Of a stretch of 64,000 nt of DNA, positions 33,605 through 44,097 are shown in pieces. This DNA comes from Rhodothermia bacterium. GTDB lineage: Bacteria; Bacteroidota; Rhodothermia; Rhodothermales; JAAAOL01. The translations under genes and the position numbers were made by a program. The stretch covers positions 1-64,000 of the forward strand of contig JAUIDY010000007.1 of the NCBI GenBank assembly GCA_030428385.1, written 5' to 3'. The notes below the pieces were generated by a model that was given only the letters and a program-made list of their open reading frames with translations, was not told the DNA's origin and did no database searches. Each line of letters opens with the position of its first letter. Position 1 is the stretch's first letter.

Positions 33605-36592
33605 ATGCGAGCTGTAGGAAAAAAAGCCTCGATGCTGATCGGGGGTCTGTTGTTTTGCCTTCTGTGGAGCTTGCCCAGTCTCGGTGCCCCGGTCGGGCGT
33701 ATTACGGGCCGTGTGGTGGATGCCGACACCGGCGAATCCTTGCCCGGCGCGAACGTTCGCCTTGCCGGAACCAGCATCGGTACCGCCGCTGATATCGATG
33801 GTCGGTACTCCATCGCGGCCGTTCCTGCTGGGACGCAGACCCTGATCGTGTCGTATGTGGGGTATCGGCCCCAGGAGCGCCAGGTCGATGTGGCGGACGG
33901 CTTTGTGCAGGAAGTGAACTTCGAACTCGTATGGGAAGGTATTGAAGGGGGCGAGGTGGTCATTACGGCGCAGGCCGAGGGGCAGATCGCCGCCATCAAC
34001 CAGCAACTCGCCTCTAACACCATCACCAACATCGTGTCGGCGGCGCGGATTCAGGAACTGCCGGACGTAAACGCCGCCGAATCGGTGGGGCGCCTGCCGG
34101 GCGTATCCATTCAGCGCTCGGGCGGGGAAGCAACCCGCATCGCCATCCGTGGCCTCTCGCCCAAATACAACACCGTGACCGTGAACGGCGTGCGCGTGCC
34201 TGCCACCGGCGGCGACGACCGCAGCGTGGACCTGTCGCTCATCTCGTCGAACATGCTCGATGGGATTGAGGTGATGAAAGCCATCACGCCCGACAAAGAC
34301 GCCGACGCCATCGGGGGCTCGGTGGACCTGAAGCTGCGCAATGCGCCCGATAAGTTTACCGTGGACGTGCTGGCGCAAGGCGGCTACAACCAGTTGCAGG
34401 ACTACTACGGCAACTACAAGTTTGCGGCCACGGTGAGCAACCGGTTCCTCGATGGCAAAGTGGGCGTGATTGCCAACCTCAACGCGGACGAGTATGACCG
34501 CAGCGCCGACAAGTTTTCGGCCAACTGGCGGCAGAGCGAAAACCCGGAAACGGGCGAAGACGTGTTGATCATCTCCAGCGATGTGCTGCGCGAGGAAACC
34601 GTCAAGCGGGGCCGTGCCGGGGCCAGCCTGGTGCTCGATTACCAGATCCCGAATGGTACCCTTACGGCCAACACCTTCTACAACCGGCTAAATTTCGAGG
34701 GGCTCTACCGGATCAACAACCTCGATGTGAATGGTAACCGGCACTATTACGACACCGAGGACCGGGACGGTACGACCTCTATCTTCACCGGGGCCTTTGG
34801 TATCGAGCAAGATTTTAACCGTTTTCGGTATGATGCGAGCATCTCGCGCACGGCATCGCAGTCCGAAAACCCGGATGACTTTACGTGGCGCTTTGCGCAG
34901 GAAGGAGCCGCGTTCGACATCGCCGTCGATGAGTTTACCTTGCCCACCGAGGTGCAAGAAGGCGCTGTGATTGATACCAACACAACCGGCCTGGCAGACT
35001 ACTACATCTATTCCACCATGCGCGAGGAGAATGAGACGGCGGCGCAGCTTAATGTGCAGATGCCCTTCCGCCTGGGCGATCAGGTGACCGGCTATGTAAA
35101 AGCCGGGGGAAAAATGCGCTGGCTGGATCGCGTGAACGACGAAAACCAGATCGGGCGCGGTGGGATTTATTACGGAAGCGGTGCGGGCAACCTGAATCCG
35201 CCGCTCGAATGTATGGACGCGGTTTTGCCTGAACTCAACCTGGACGAGATCGTGGGCGAAATCGGACGGCTTCCCATCTGGGTCGTAGACAGCGACTACA
35301 GCCGCGATGATTTTCTCGATGGCGACTACGACGTTGGGCTCGTGGCCGACCTCGACATGTTGCACGCCCTAACCGAAGCGGCGCGTTCGGATGACCCGCT
35401 GTGTGAGGGGATCACGCGCGAGCTTTCCATCGGGACGTATGGGCGCGATTATGACGGCACGGAGCAGTATCAAGCCGGTTACCTGATGGCGGAATTTAAC
35501 CTCGGTCGCCGCATCCGCGTGATCCCGGGTGTGCGCTGGGAAGGCGACCAGAGCGAATACAATGGGCAGCGCTACCGCGAAGTGACGATCAACAACACGC
35601 CGGGGCCTCCGGGTGATTTTGAAGAGATCACCAACGAGCGGGATAATTCCTTCTGGCTGCCTATGGTGCATGTGCAGTTTAAGCCCACCGACTGGCTCGA
35701 CATCCGCCTCGCACGAACAGAGACGCTCACGCGGCCTGACTACATCCAGTATGCGCCCATCACCACGATCAACGTATTCCGCACCTATGTGAGGGCTGCC
35801 AACGGCTTGCTGAAACCCGCTGAGGCGACCAACTATGACATCGCGGTCTCGGTTTATAACAACAAGGTGGGCCTTTTTGCGGTGACGGGCTTCACCAAGT
35901 CCATCTCGGACCTGATTCTGCCCGTGAGCTACCGGCTGCACCCGGATGTGGGTCCGCTTCCGGGGATGAATGTCCCAGAAGAGTGGATCGCGGACCGGCC
36001 CAATGCTGACACCTACATCAACAACCCGTTTGATGCCGAGTATCGCGGCTTTGAGCTGGACTGGCAGACGACGTTCTGGTACCTGCCCTCGGTGTTTAAA
36101 GGCCTGGTGCTGAATGCGAACTACACGTTCCTGGAGTCAGAAACCACGTATCAGTCCTATTTCATCGTAGACAGCGACTCGCTGCTGCCGGGGCGTCCGC
36201 CGCGCTTTGCGCAGGAACTCAAGACCGACTCGGTGCGCACAGCACGTATGCCCGACCAGCCCACCCACATTGCCAACGTGACGCTCGGCTACGACTACAA
36301 AGGCTTCTCGGCGCGTTTCTCGGTGCTTTATCAGACGGACAACAGCATCGGCATCAACCCGACCAATGCGCTTTTCGACAGCTTCTCGGACGACTACCTG
36401 CGCCTCGACCTCTCGGTACGACAGAAGCTGCGCAACGGCGTCGAACTCTTTGCCAACTTCAACAACCTCAACAGCAGGCCGGACCGCAACTTCCTCGGAT
36501 CTTCGGATCTGGCGGCCTCTACCATCGAGCACCCCACCTATATCGAGTATTACGGATTTACGACCGACATCGGTGCCCGGTATAGATTCTAG
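33605..36592 (+). CDS. TonB-dependent receptor, CarboxypepD_reg-like N-terminus, mannan locus
   Basis: 995 residues from the ATG at 33605. An ATG nine codons downstream is the alternative. The order is signal peptide, CarboxypepD_reg-like domain (about 30-110, ITGRVVDADTGESLPGANVR), plug (about 130-260, NAAESVGRLPGVSIQRSGGE, IRGLSPKYNTVTVNGVRVP), and beta-barrel ending in GFTTDIGARYRF. The plug matches the large receptors of the TIGR01782 type rather than classical SusC. It should import manno-oligosaccharides across the outer membrane with TonB energy. No SusD-like lipoprotein gene follows. It is divergent from the ROK gene and probably repressed by it. Confidence 0.9.
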   Translation: MRAVGKKASMLIGGLLFCLLWSLPSLGAPVGRITGRVVDADTGESLPGANVRLAGTSIGTAADIDGRYSIAAVPAGTQTLIVSYVGYRPQERQVDVADGFVQEVNFELVWEGIEGGEVVITAQAEGQIAAINQQLASNTITNIVSAARIQELPDVNAAESVGRLPGVSIQRSGGEATRIAIRGLSPKYNTVTVNGVRVPATGGDDRSVDLSLISSNMLDGIEVMKAITPDKDADAIGGSVDLKLRNAPDKFTVDVLAQGGYNQLQDYYGNYKFAATVSNRFLDGKVGVIANLNADEYDRSADKFSANWRQSENPETGEDVLIISSDVLREETVKRGRAGASLVLDYQIPNGTLTANTFYNRLNFEGLYRINNLDVNGNRHYYDTEDRDGTTSIFTGAFGIEQDFNRFRYDASISRTASQSENPDDFTWRFAQEGAAFDIAVDEFTLPTEVQEGAVIDTNTTGLADYYIYSTMREENETAAQLNVQMPFRLGDQVTGYVKAGGKMRWLDRVNDENQIGRGGIYYGSGAGNLNPPLECMDAVLPELNLDEIVGEIGRLPIWVVDSDYSRDDFLDGDYDVGLVADLDMLHALTEAARSDDPLCEGITRELSIGTYGRDYDGTEQYQAGYLMAEFNLGRRIRVIPGVRWEGDQSEYNGQRYREVTINNTPGPPGDFEEITNERDNSFWLPMVHVQFKPTDWLDIRLARTETLTRPDYIQYAPITTINVFRTYVRAANGLLKPAEATNYDIAVSVYNNKVGLFAVTGFTKSISDLILPVSYRLHPDVGPLPGMNVPEEWIADRPNADTYINNPFDAEYRGFELDWQTTFWYLPSVFKGLVLNANYTFLESETTYQSYFIVDSDSLLPGRPPRFAQELKTDSVRTARMPDQPTHIANVTLGYDYKGFSARFSVLYQTDNSIGINPTNALFDSFSDDYLRLDLSVRQKLRNGVELFANFNNLNSRPDRNFLGSSDLAASTIEHPTYIEYYGFTTDIGARYRF

Positions 36593-36679
36593 ACGGCGTG
36601 TCTTGGCCGCTTGGAAACAAAGGGCCAAGGCTTCGCCAACCCCCACACGAAACCACCACCATACAAACTGGAGAACAAC

Positions 36680-39250
36680 ATGAAGCTGAAGTACTATCCA
36701 GTCGTGCTCATCGCACTGCTTTCGGTGGCATTTGTAGGCCAAACCCAAGCACAATCGCCGCTCATCGTCGAGTGGGCCGATGAAAACGGGTTTGTGGTCA
36801 ACAATGCACTCCGTGACGCAATCCTCAACGACACCGACCGGCCTGATGACCGCGTGTACGTGCTCAAGCGCGGCGGCTTTTACTGGCTCGAAGACCGCAT
36901 TACGTGGGATGGTTACCACCTCGTGCTGCACGGTGAAACCGCCGAGGAAACCTCCGATCCGGCCGAAGCCTTTGTTTGCGGCGCCAACTTCGATGAAGAC
37001 TGTGGCCCGGCCATCATCCAGCGTGTGGCGCGCGGAGATGGTAGTGTGGATCAGGTCATGCTCCAAAACACGGGCAGCGGTAGCCACCTGACGGCCCGCA
37101 ACATCTGGTTCATGGGCCAGGATGACCAGGGCACCCGCACCTCCTACGAACAAATGCAGTTCGACGCCTCGAATGCACGCCTCGTCTTCGACAACGTGGT
37201 GTTCGACCGCAACGACTGGCATTTCCTTGGTCCCAATGCCGATGGCAACGACATGTTTGTCACCAACTCACTCTTCCGCAACCTGTTTGGCCCCACCCAG
37301 CAGTGGGAAGGCCTTGGGTTCCGCTTTGAGGTGGGGGCCGACTCCGTCGTGTTCGAGAACAACACGTTTATCAACATTGGCTTCACGCCGTTCCAGTCGG
37401 AAGCCGCGCCGATGAACTACTTCGTGGCGAACCACAACACGTTTGTCAACGTGGGGCGTTCGTTCCAAGCTGGGGCGCAGTGGGTGCGGGCGTTTATTGC
37501 CAACAACGTGTTTGTGAATCCCTTCTGGCATGGCGAAGGCTTTAACGACTATAACAACCCGGACCGTGAGAGCTTCTACACAGGCTTCTTTGGTGTGGGA
37601 GCACTACCTGCCCAGTTCGGCACGAACGAACAGCGCGAGATCGTGTTTGTCAACAACTCATACTGGCGCGACCCGGCTTTTGAGGCCTACTACGCCGACT
37701 CCATCCGTGCCCAGCCCATCGTGAACGATACCACGGCAGGGTACTTCAATGCGATTGAGAGCATGTTGATGGCAGGCAACTTCATCGACGCCAACCCCGG
37801 TCTCACGACCTACCCGGGCGATCTGGTGCCGTCGATGATTCAGAGCATCAGCGACCTCCGCGCCGGAGTCACGCCGGCTGCCCGCTACTACTGGGATCCG
37901 GGCCGCGATGAAAACAGCTTCGTCAACAACATCTGGCCCGTGCCGGAAGACTTTTCGTACTCGAACGCGGACCTGCTCTCGGGCGGTACCGACGGTCTGC
38001 CGCTGGGCGACCTGAACTGGTTCCCGGATGCCAAAGCCGACTATGACGCCAACCGCGATGCCTACATCGCCGACCTGGAAGGCCGTGTGAGCGGCGCGGA
38101 GCTGGAAAGCATTGCGCTGCTGGAGGGCGAATCCGGAACCCTTGGAGAAAACGCTGCTCTGGAAGTGGTCTCTGGTTTCAAACACTTCTTTATGCAGGGC
38201 AGCGGCTCAATTTTGTTCGATTTCGAACTGGCCGATGCCGGGACCTATTCCTTCCTGGTGCAGACCAACATGCGCGGGGAAACCCAGCGTGGTCAGCACT
38301 TCCGCCTCGACGGGACCGGTTTGCGTAACTCCAATTCGTACGGCGAATGGTACTACTGCTCCGTGGCGGAGCAGGGCAACAACGACGATTGCCAAGACAA
38401 TGCGCATCCGCAAGACACATGGGTCTGGGAACCCATCACTGCGGATCGCCTCATCGCCGACCAGGCTGGTGCGCTTGATCTCGCAGCCGGTGCCCATACC
38501 GCAGAGATTGCACCGTCGTGGGGCTGGCAAGGCTTCAGTGGCTTGCAGGTGCTGGATGCCGACGGCAACGTGGTGCACGACCTGGGTGCCGCCGATGCCG
38601 CCGCCTCGGGCGTCGAGCTTATCTGCGACGAATCCGACTACTGCCCGGCAGGCTTTACGTCGGTCTTGCTCAACGCAGGCGGCAGCGTCTCGTACAACTT
38701 CGAGGCGCCGCAAGGTGGCCTCTATCTGATGCGTGTCTTCTACCAAGCCCCCGATGGTAGCGTCAGCGCTGACATCGCCGTGGATGGAAATTCCGCGACG
38801 GGCATCAACTTCGCCGGCGAAGCGGGCGACCTCGCTGGTCGGGATACCTTCTCGGACCAGTTCCCGCTGAGCGAAGGTGCCCATGCCATTACCCTCTCGT
38901 CGGCACAGGGCGGGGTACGCATCGACCAGGTGCAGCTGATCTACGTGGTTGGTTCGGTCGTTTCTACGGAAGAAAGCGAACTGCCGGAAGGCTATGCGCT
39001 GGACCAGAACTATCCGAACCCGTTCAACCCGGTTACGACCATCCAGTACGAACTCGCGGCAGCCGCCGACGTGACGCTGGAAGTGTATGACGTGCTGGGC
39101 CGCAAAGTGCGGACGCTGGTAGACGGTGCCAACGTAGCGGGTGTACACACCGTCGCCTTCGACGGCGCCGGCCTTGCCAGTGGCGTGTACTTCTACCACC
39201 TGAAAACGCCAGTTGGTCAGCAAGTCCGCCGGATGGTCCTGCTCAAGTAA
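36680..39250 (+). CDS. secreted right-handed beta-helix protein with T9SS sorting domain, function unknown
   Basis: 856 residues from the ATG at 36680, with GGAG 7 nt upstream and a signal peptide (MKLKYYPVVLIALLSVAFVG...AQA). Residues about 25-400 form a parallel beta-helix (repeated VFENNTFINIG, FVANHNTFVNVG, FVNNSYW turns), as in polysaccharide lyases and glycan-binding proteins. Two carbohydrate-binding-like beta domains follow (about 480-640 and 660-760), then a type A T9SS domain ([19 protein letters not shown] to RRMVLLK). Position directly after the TonB receptor suggests a surface enzyme or binder for the locus glycan. No catalytic residues can be assigned. A strong terminator follows. 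Confidence 0.85.
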   Translation: MKLKYYPVVLIALLSVAFVGQTQAQSPLIVEWADENGFVVNNALRDAILNDTDRPDDRVYVLKRGGFYWLEDRITWDGYHLVLHGETAEETSDPAEAFVCGANFDEDCGPAIIQRVARGDGSVDQVMLQNTGSGSHLTARNIWFMGQDDQGTRTSYEQMQFDASNARLVFDNVVFDRNDWHFLGPNADGNDMFVTNSLFRNLFGPTQQWEGLGFRFEVGADSVVFENNTFINIGFTPFQSEAAPMNYFVANHNTFVNVGRSFQAGAQWVRAFIANNVFVNPFWHGEGFNDYNNPDRESFYTGFFGVGALPAQFGTNEQREIVFVNNSYWRDPAFEAYYADSIRAQPIVNDTTAGYFNAIESMLMAGNFIDANPGLTTYPGDLVPSMIQSISDLRAGVTPAARYYWDPGRDENSFVNNIWPVPEDFSYSNADLLSGGTDGLPLGDLNWFPDAKADYDANRDAYIADLEGRVSGAELESIALLEGESGTLGENAALEVVSGFKHFFMQGSGSILFDFELADAGTYSFLVQTNMRGETQRGQHFRLDGTGLRNSNSYGEWYYCSVAEQGNNDDCQDNAHPQDTWVWEPITADRLIADQAGALDLAAGAHTAEIAPSWGWQGFSGLQVLDADGNVVHDLGAADAAASGVELICDESDYCPAGFTSVLLNAGGSVSYNFEAPQGGLYLMRVFYQAPDGSVSADIAVDGNSATGINFAGEAGDLAGRDTFSDQFPLSEGAHAITLSSAQGGVRIDQVQLIYVVGSVVSTEESELPEGYALDQNYPNPFNPVTTIQYELAAAADVTLEVYDVLGRKVRTLVDGANVAGVHTVAFDGAGLASGVYFYHLKTPVGQQVRRMVLLK

Positions 39251-39284
39251 AGGACCGCTGACATAAACGGAGGCATTTCGAAGG

Positions 39285-39321
39285 AGGCAGGAGCGGTCTG
39301 GCTGATTGCTCCTGCCTTTTT
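39285..39321 (+). terminator. intrinsic terminator after the beta-helix gene
   Basis: The 10-bp stem AGGCAGGAGC / GCTCCTGCCT (39285-39294, 39308-39317) has a 13-nt loop and is followed by TTTT. It separates the receptor/beta-helix transcript from the transporter-enzyme part. The remaining 260 bp before the SSS gene show no gene and no clear promoter. Confidence 0.88.
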
Positions 39322-39581
39322 CGTTACCTTCTCACAGGCTGTTTTGGATTTGTGATCTTGGGCTGCGCAAGCCCCCTCGTGGCGTCTTTGATCCCGTTTT
39401 ATCGACCCGTAGCGCGGCTACGAGCCTCCAAAAGCGTGATCAACTCCATCCACGAGGGCATCATGCTCGCCTCAAGCTGAAAATCAAAACAGCCTCTCAG
39501 CCGCAGAAGCCCACGCCGTACCCACCTTGCAGCAGGCTTCTGTCCCCTCCGTTGTCCCTTCTTCCCCCGCCACCCTCGCTT

Positions 39582-41480
39582 ATGAATCTCCACGTCATTG
39601 ACCTCCTCATCATCGCCGTCTACATCATCGTGACGGTGTTTATCGGCTTCTGGATCTCGAAGCGGGCGTCCAAAAGCATCCAGAACTACTTCCTCGGTGG
39701 CAACACCATCCCGTGGTACATGCTGGGCCTGTCCAACGCCTCCGGCATGTTCGACATCAGCGGGACGATGTGGCTGGTGTACCTGCTGTTTGTCTATGGG
39801 ATGAAGAGCGTCTGGATTCCGTGGCTGTGGCCCGTCTTCAACCAGATCTTCCTGATGGTATACCTGTCGATCTGGCTGCGGCGGTCGGGCGTGATGACCG
39901 GGGCTGAGTGGATCCGTTTCCGGTTCGGCGACGGCACCGGGGCGAAGCTGTCGCACCTGGTGGTGGTGCTGTTTGCGCTGATCAACGTCGTGGGCTTCCT
40001 CGCCTACGGCTTCATCGGCATCGGGCAGTTCGCGGCCGTGTTTTTGCCCTTCGAGTTCAGCGCCGACCCAACGTGGAACGCCAACATCTACGGCCTCATC
40101 ATCACCGCCATCGCCACGCTGTATGTGGTGAAAGGCGGCATGTTCAGTGTGGTGTTTACGGAGGTGCTTCAGTTTACCATCATGACCATCGCCTGTATCT
40201 GGGTGGCCGTCATCGCCATGCAACAGGTCTCGCCCGAACTCCTCGACGCCGCCATCCCCGACGGCTGGCGCACGCTGTGGTTCGGCTGGGAACTGGATCT
40301 CGACTGGGGTGCGCTGCTGCCTGCCGCCAATGAAAAGATCGCGGCGGACGGCTACACCATCTTCGGGGCGTTCTTTATGATGATGATCTTTAAGGGCGTG
40401 CTGTCAAGTATGGCCGGTCCGGCTCCGAACTACGACATGCAGCGCATCCTGTCGGCCAAGTCGCCCCGCGATGCGGCCAAGATGAGCGGCATCGTCAGCG
40501 TCGTGCTTATGGTCCCGCGCTACATGCTCATCGCCGGGCTGACCGTATTGGCGATTGTGTTCTTCACCGACGAACTCGGCGCGATGGGCTCGGACGTCAA
40601 CTTCGAACTCATCCTGCCCTTCACCCTGCGCGAGTTTATCCCGACAGGGCTGTTGGGGCTCCTCATCGCGGCGCTGCTGGCGGCGTTTATGTCCACGTAT
40701 GCGGCTACGGTCAACGCTGCTCCAGCGTACATCGTCAACGACGTGTATAAGCGCTATATCAACCCCAACGCGCCGGAGAAACGCTACGTGTGGATGAGTT
40801 ACATCGTCTCCATCGTGGTGGTCATCATCGGTACGGCGTTTGGGTTTGTGACCGAGAACCTCAACGAAATCGTGCAGTGGCTGGTGAGTGCGCTCTACGG
40901 CGGTTATGCGGCTTCCAACCTGCTGAAATGGCACTGGTGGCGGTTCAACAGCTACGGCTACTTCTGGGGCATGCTGGCAGGTATCATCGCGGCAGGCATT
41001 GCCTCGCCGGTGATGGGCGCGCTGGGCCTCGACTACGGGCAGGCGACACCCCTCTACGCCTTCCCGCTGATGCTGGGTATGTCGCTGGTCGGTTGTATCG
41101 CGGGCAGCCTGCTCACCCCCGCCGACCCGCCGGAGGTGCTCAAGGAGTTCTATCTGCGCGTGCGCCCATGGGGCTTCTGGAAGCCCATTCACGAGATGGT
41201 CGTTGCCGAAAACCCGGAAATCGGAGCCAACAAAGAATTCGGGCGCGATGTCGTCAACGTGCTGGTCGGCATCGTATGGCAGACGGGCCTCGTCGCCATC
41301 GGCATCTTGATCGTGCTCGAAGACTTCAGCGCCCTCGGCATTGCCATCGCGGTGGTGCTTGCCATGACAGCCATCCTGAAATTCAACTGGTACGACAAGC
41401 TGCGCGACTATCCACAGGGCTACAACGCGGACGACGCGCCGCGCTCTCCGGAAGAGGCGGTGCCCACCCCCGCTTCCTGA
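39582..41480 (+). CDS. sodium:solute symporter (SSS family), probable manno-oligosaccharide transporter
   Basis: 632 residues from the ATG at 39582 (MNLHVIDLLIIAVYIIVTVFIG). About 13-14 membrane helices of the LeuT-like SSS fold are seen, with the typical NYFLGGNTIPWYMLGLSNASG near helix 2 and LIAALLAAFMSTYAATVN in helix 9. An extended C-terminus includes a final helix and a charged tail. It should bring sugars across the inner membrane with Na+. The GH130 gene starts 30 bp downstream and fits a mannobiose/mannosylglucose substrate. Substrate assignment is by context. Confidence 0.88.
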   Translation: MNLHVIDLLIIAVYIIVTVFIGFWISKRASKSIQNYFLGGNTIPWYMLGLSNASGMFDISGTMWLVYLLFVYGMKSVWIPWLWPVFNQIFLMVYLSIWLRRSGVMTGAEWIRFRFGDGTGAKLSHLVVVLFALINVVGFLAYGFIGIGQFAAVFLPFEFSADPTWNANIYGLIITAIATLYVVKGGMFSVVFTEVLQFTIMTIACIWVAVIAMQQVSPELLDAAIPDGWRTLWFGWELDLDWGALLPAANEKIAADGYTIFGAFFMMMIFKGVLSSMAGPAPNYDMQRILSAKSPRDAAKMSGIVSVVLMVPRYMLIAGLTVLAIVFFTDELGAMGSDVNFELILPFTLREFIPTGLLGLLIAALLAAFMSTYAATVNAAPAYIVNDVYKRYINPNAPEKRYVWMSYIVSIVVVIIGTAFGFVTENLNEIVQWLVSALYGGYAASNLLKWHWWRFNSYGYFWGMLAGIIAAGIASPVMGALGLDYGQATPLYAFPLMLGMSLVGCIAGSLLTPADPPEVLKEFYLRVRPWGFWKPIHEMVVAENPEIGANKEFGRDVVNVLVGIVWQTGLVAIGILIVLEDFSALGIAIAVVLAMTAILKFNWYDKLRDYPQGYNADDAPRSPEEAVPTPAS

Positions 41481-41510
41481 CGTTCCTCATTCTTTCACTC
41501 GCTCTCAACC

Positions 41511-42716
41511 ATGCATATAGACCACCCCGTTTCCGTGCAGACGTCGTTCGAGGACCGGCTGAGGGCGTTGCGAGAAGCGCACGACGCGCTGATCCAACGT
41601 CCCAACGTCCGCGTCGCCGAAGCCGAAAGCAACGGCGTCTTCTACCGCTACCGCTACCCCGCGCTGACGGCAACCCACACGCCGCTTTTCTGGCGCTACG
41701 ACCTCAACCCACAGAGCAATCCATTCCTGATGGAGCGGATGGGCGTCAACGCCGTGTTCAACGCGGGCGCGATCCTCTACGAAGGGCGGTACCTTGTCGT
41801 CGCCCGAGTGGAAGGCATCGACCGCAAGTCGTTCCTTGCCGTCGCCGAAAGCCCAAACGGCATCGACAACTTCCGCTTCTGGAACGAACCCATCGTGATG
41901 CCGGAGACGGACAATCCCGACACCAACATCTACGATATGCGCCTCACGCAGCACGAAGATGGCTGGATCTACGGCCTCTTCTGCACCGAGCGCAAAGACC
42001 CCGACGCCCCGCCGGGCGATATGTCGTCGGCGGTAGCGCAGGGCGGCATCGCCCGCACCCGCGACCTGAAGACGTGGGAGCGGCTGCCAGACTTAAAAAC
42101 GCCGTCGCCGCAGCAGCGCAACGTGGTGCTGCACCCCGAATTCGTGGATGGCAAGTACGGCATTTACACCCGCCCGCAGGATGGTTTCATCAGCACCGGG
42201 TCGGGGGGTGGCATCGGCTGGGGACTGGCCGAAAGCATGGAAAACGCCGTCGTCGAGGAAGAAATTATCGTCGATCCGCGTGTCTACCACACCATCAAGG
42301 AACTCAAAAACGGGCAGGGGCCGCCGCCGATCAAAACCGACAAGGGCTGGCTGCACCTGGCGCACGGCGTCCGCAACACCGCCGCCGGGCTACGCTACGT
42401 ATTGTATGTGCTCCTGAGCGACCTCGATGAACCGTGGCGTGTGACGCACCGCCCGGCGGGTTATTTCCTGGCTCCGGAAGGCGATGAGCGCGTCGGCGAC
42501 GTGTCGAATGTGGCCTTTGTCAATGGCTGGATCGAGGCTCCTGACGGCACCGTGTATATTTATTACGCGTCGTCGGACATGCGCACGCATGTGGCCGAGA
42601 CCAGCGTGGCGCGGCTGCTCGACTATGCGATCAACACGCCCGAGGACCCCGAGCGGTCGGCGGCGTGTGTGGCGCAGCGCCTCGACCTGATCCGCCGTAA
42701 TCTGTCAATGATGTAG
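41511..42716 (+). CDS. 4-O-beta-D-mannosyl-D-glucose phosphorylase (GH130)
   Basis: 401 residues, a five-bladed propeller of GH130. Family motifs are [23 protein letters not shown] with catalytic Asp D142, and [17 protein letters not shown]. The overall layout matches subfamily 1 mannosylglucose phosphorylases (Bacteroides fragilis and Rhodothermus marinus MGP). It uses phosphate to split Man-beta-1,4-Glc into mannose 1-phosphate and glucose in the cytoplasm; no signal peptide is present. The cellobiose 2-epimerase gene begins 4 bp after its stop, the known partner that makes its substrate. Confidence 0.92.
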   Translation: MHIDHPVSVQTSFEDRLRALREAHDALIQRPNVRVAEAESNGVFYRYRYPALTATHTPLFWRYDLNPQSNPFLMERMGVNAVFNAGAILYEGRYLVVARVEGIDRKSFLAVAESPNGIDNFRFWNEPIVMPETDNPDTNIYDMRLTQHEDGWIYGLFCTERKDPDAPPGDMSSAVAQGGIARTRDLKTWERLPDLKTPSPQQRNVVLHPEFVDGKYGIYTRPQDGFISTGSGGGIGWGLAESMENAVVEEEIIVDPRVYHTIKELKNGQGPPPIKTDKGWLHLAHGVRNTAAGLRYVLYVLLSDLDEPWRVTHRPAGYFLAPEGDERVGDVSNVAFVNGWIEAPDGTVYIYYASSDMRTHVAETSVARLLDYAINTPEDPERSAACVAQRLDLIRRNLSMM

Positions 42717-42720
42717 GGCG

Positions 42721-43947
42721 ATGACTGAGCAGGAGAAACAGGCCACGTTGCGCCACGAACTTTACCACGAACTCACCGAGCGGGTGCTGCCGTTCTGGGC
42801 CGAGCATACGCTGGACCCTGTCCATGGCGGGTTCGTGGGTCAGATTGATCACTTTGGGGTCACACAACCGGAGGCCCCGAAAGGCGTGGTGCTAAACGCC
42901 CGTATCCTGTGGACGTTTTCTGCGGCCAACCGGCTGTTGGAAGGTAACGCTTACCGCCACGAAGCCGACCGCGCCTTTGCGTATCTCATCACCCACGGCT
43001 GGGACTCAGAAAACGAGGGGGTTTTCTGGAGCCTGGACTACCGGGGAGAGCCGCTGGATACACGCAAGCAGACGTACGCCCAGGCGTTTGCGATCTACGG
43101 CCTCACGGAATACCACCGCGCCACCGGATCGGTGGAGGCGCTGCAACGTGCCATCCGGCTGTTCGAGTTGATGGAAACGCACACGTTCGACCCGCAGCAC
43201 GGTGGTTATATCGAAGCGTTTCAGCGTGACTGGAGCGTGCTCGATGACATGCGGCTGAGCGACAAAGACCTCAACGCGCCCAAGAGCATGAACACGCTCC
43301 TACATGTGCTGGAAGCGTACACTAACCTCTTGCGCGTGTGGCCCAATGCGGCGCTGCGGCGGCAACTCACCGCCCTGACCGAGCGCTTCTTGGATACCGT
43401 CATCGAGCCGGAGACGTACCATTTGCGGCTGTTCTTCGACAAGGACTGGTCGCTGCTATCAGAGTTGGTGTCGTATGGGCACGACATCGAGGCCGCATGG
43501 CTGCTGCTCGACGCTGCCGAGGTGCTGGGCGACACGGCGCTCTATGCCCGTGTCCGCGAGGCCGCCATCGGTATCGCCCACACCACCCTGCGCGAAGGGC
43601 TGGATGCCGACGGTGGGCTGTTTTATGAGTTTGAGAATACGCTTGACGCCGACAAACACTGGTGGCCCCAGGCTGAAGCCGTGGTGGGATTCCTGGTAGC
43701 GTATCGGGAGACCGGGGACGCCGCGTTTCTGGACGCCGCTGTGGCCGCCTGGAACTTTACGAAGCGGTGCATGCTCGACCTGGAAAACGGCGAGTGGTTT
43801 GGGCGCGTGAACCGGGCGGGTGTGCCGTACAAAGACGAAGACAAAGTGGGCTTCTGGAAATGCCCGTACCACAACGCCCGCGTGTGCTTCGAAGTGATGG
43901 CGCGCCTTCATTCTGAGACCATGCCTGCTACGATTTCGACGAAATAA
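42721..43947 (+). CDS. cellobiose 2-epimerase (AGE family), cytoplasmic
   Basis: 408 residues, an (alpha/alpha)6 barrel. The three catalytic histidines are in place: H195 (MNTLLHVLEAYTNL), H254 (SYGHDIEAAWLL) and H384 (FWKCPYHNARVC), close to the R. marinus enzyme numbering. No signal peptide. It epimerises the reducing-end sugar of beta-1,4-disaccharides; in mannan pathways it converts mannobiose to mannosylglucose for the GH130 enzyme encoded 4 bp upstream. The tight spacing implies translational coupling. Confidence 0.93.
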   Translation: MTEQEKQATLRHELYHELTERVLPFWAEHTLDPVHGGFVGQIDHFGVTQPEAPKGVVLNARILWTFSAANRLLEGNAYRHEADRAFAYLITHGWDSENEGVFWSLDYRGEPLDTRKQTYAQAFAIYGLTEYHRATGSVEALQRAIRLFELMETHTFDPQHGGYIEAFQRDWSVLDDMRLSDKDLNAPKSMNTLLHVLEAYTNLLRVWPNAALRRQLTALTERFLDTVIEPETYHLRLFFDKDWSLLSELVSYGHDIEAAWLLLDAAEVLGDTALYARVREAAIGIAHTTLREGLDADGGLFYEFENTLDADKHWWPQAEAVVGFLVAYRETGDAAFLDAAVAAWNFTKRCMLDLENGEWFGRVNRAGVPYKDEDKVGFWKCPYHNARVCFEVMARLHSETMPATISTK

Positions 43948-43974
43948 TCCCCCTCGATTATGGTATTGCGAACG

Positions 43975-44030
43975 TTAAAGAAAGGGAGAAGGGGAGAGTG
44001 GGAGTATGGGGGTGTGGGAGAAGGGGAGAG
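43975..44030. repeat. purine-rich GGGAGA/GTGGGAG stretch
   Basis: It is composed of GAAAGGGAGAAGGGGAGAG, GTGGGAGTATGGGGGTGTGG and GAGAAGGGGAGAG. The GTGGGAGT words relate it to 3154-3246 and 60681-60735. It lies in the 150-bp gap before the first GH26 gene. Confidence 0.4.
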
Positions 44031-44097
44031 AAGCACGAATCGGCGATTCAATCCCTCACATTCTATTTGGCACGTTCTCAAGACGTTCGAAGAGGTT

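Noticed and set aside
40790-42430. 546-residue frame spanning the SSS and GH130 genes in another frame
   Set aside because: It crosses two well-supported genes and reads as Arg/Gly/Pro-rich sequence typical of a shifted frame.
42721-43947. N-acylglucosamine 2-epimerase for sialic acid metabolism
   Set aside because: The 4-bp linkage to GH130 and the match to the cellobiose 2-epimerase histidine spacing favour the mannan pathway; no other sialic acid catabolic genes are present.
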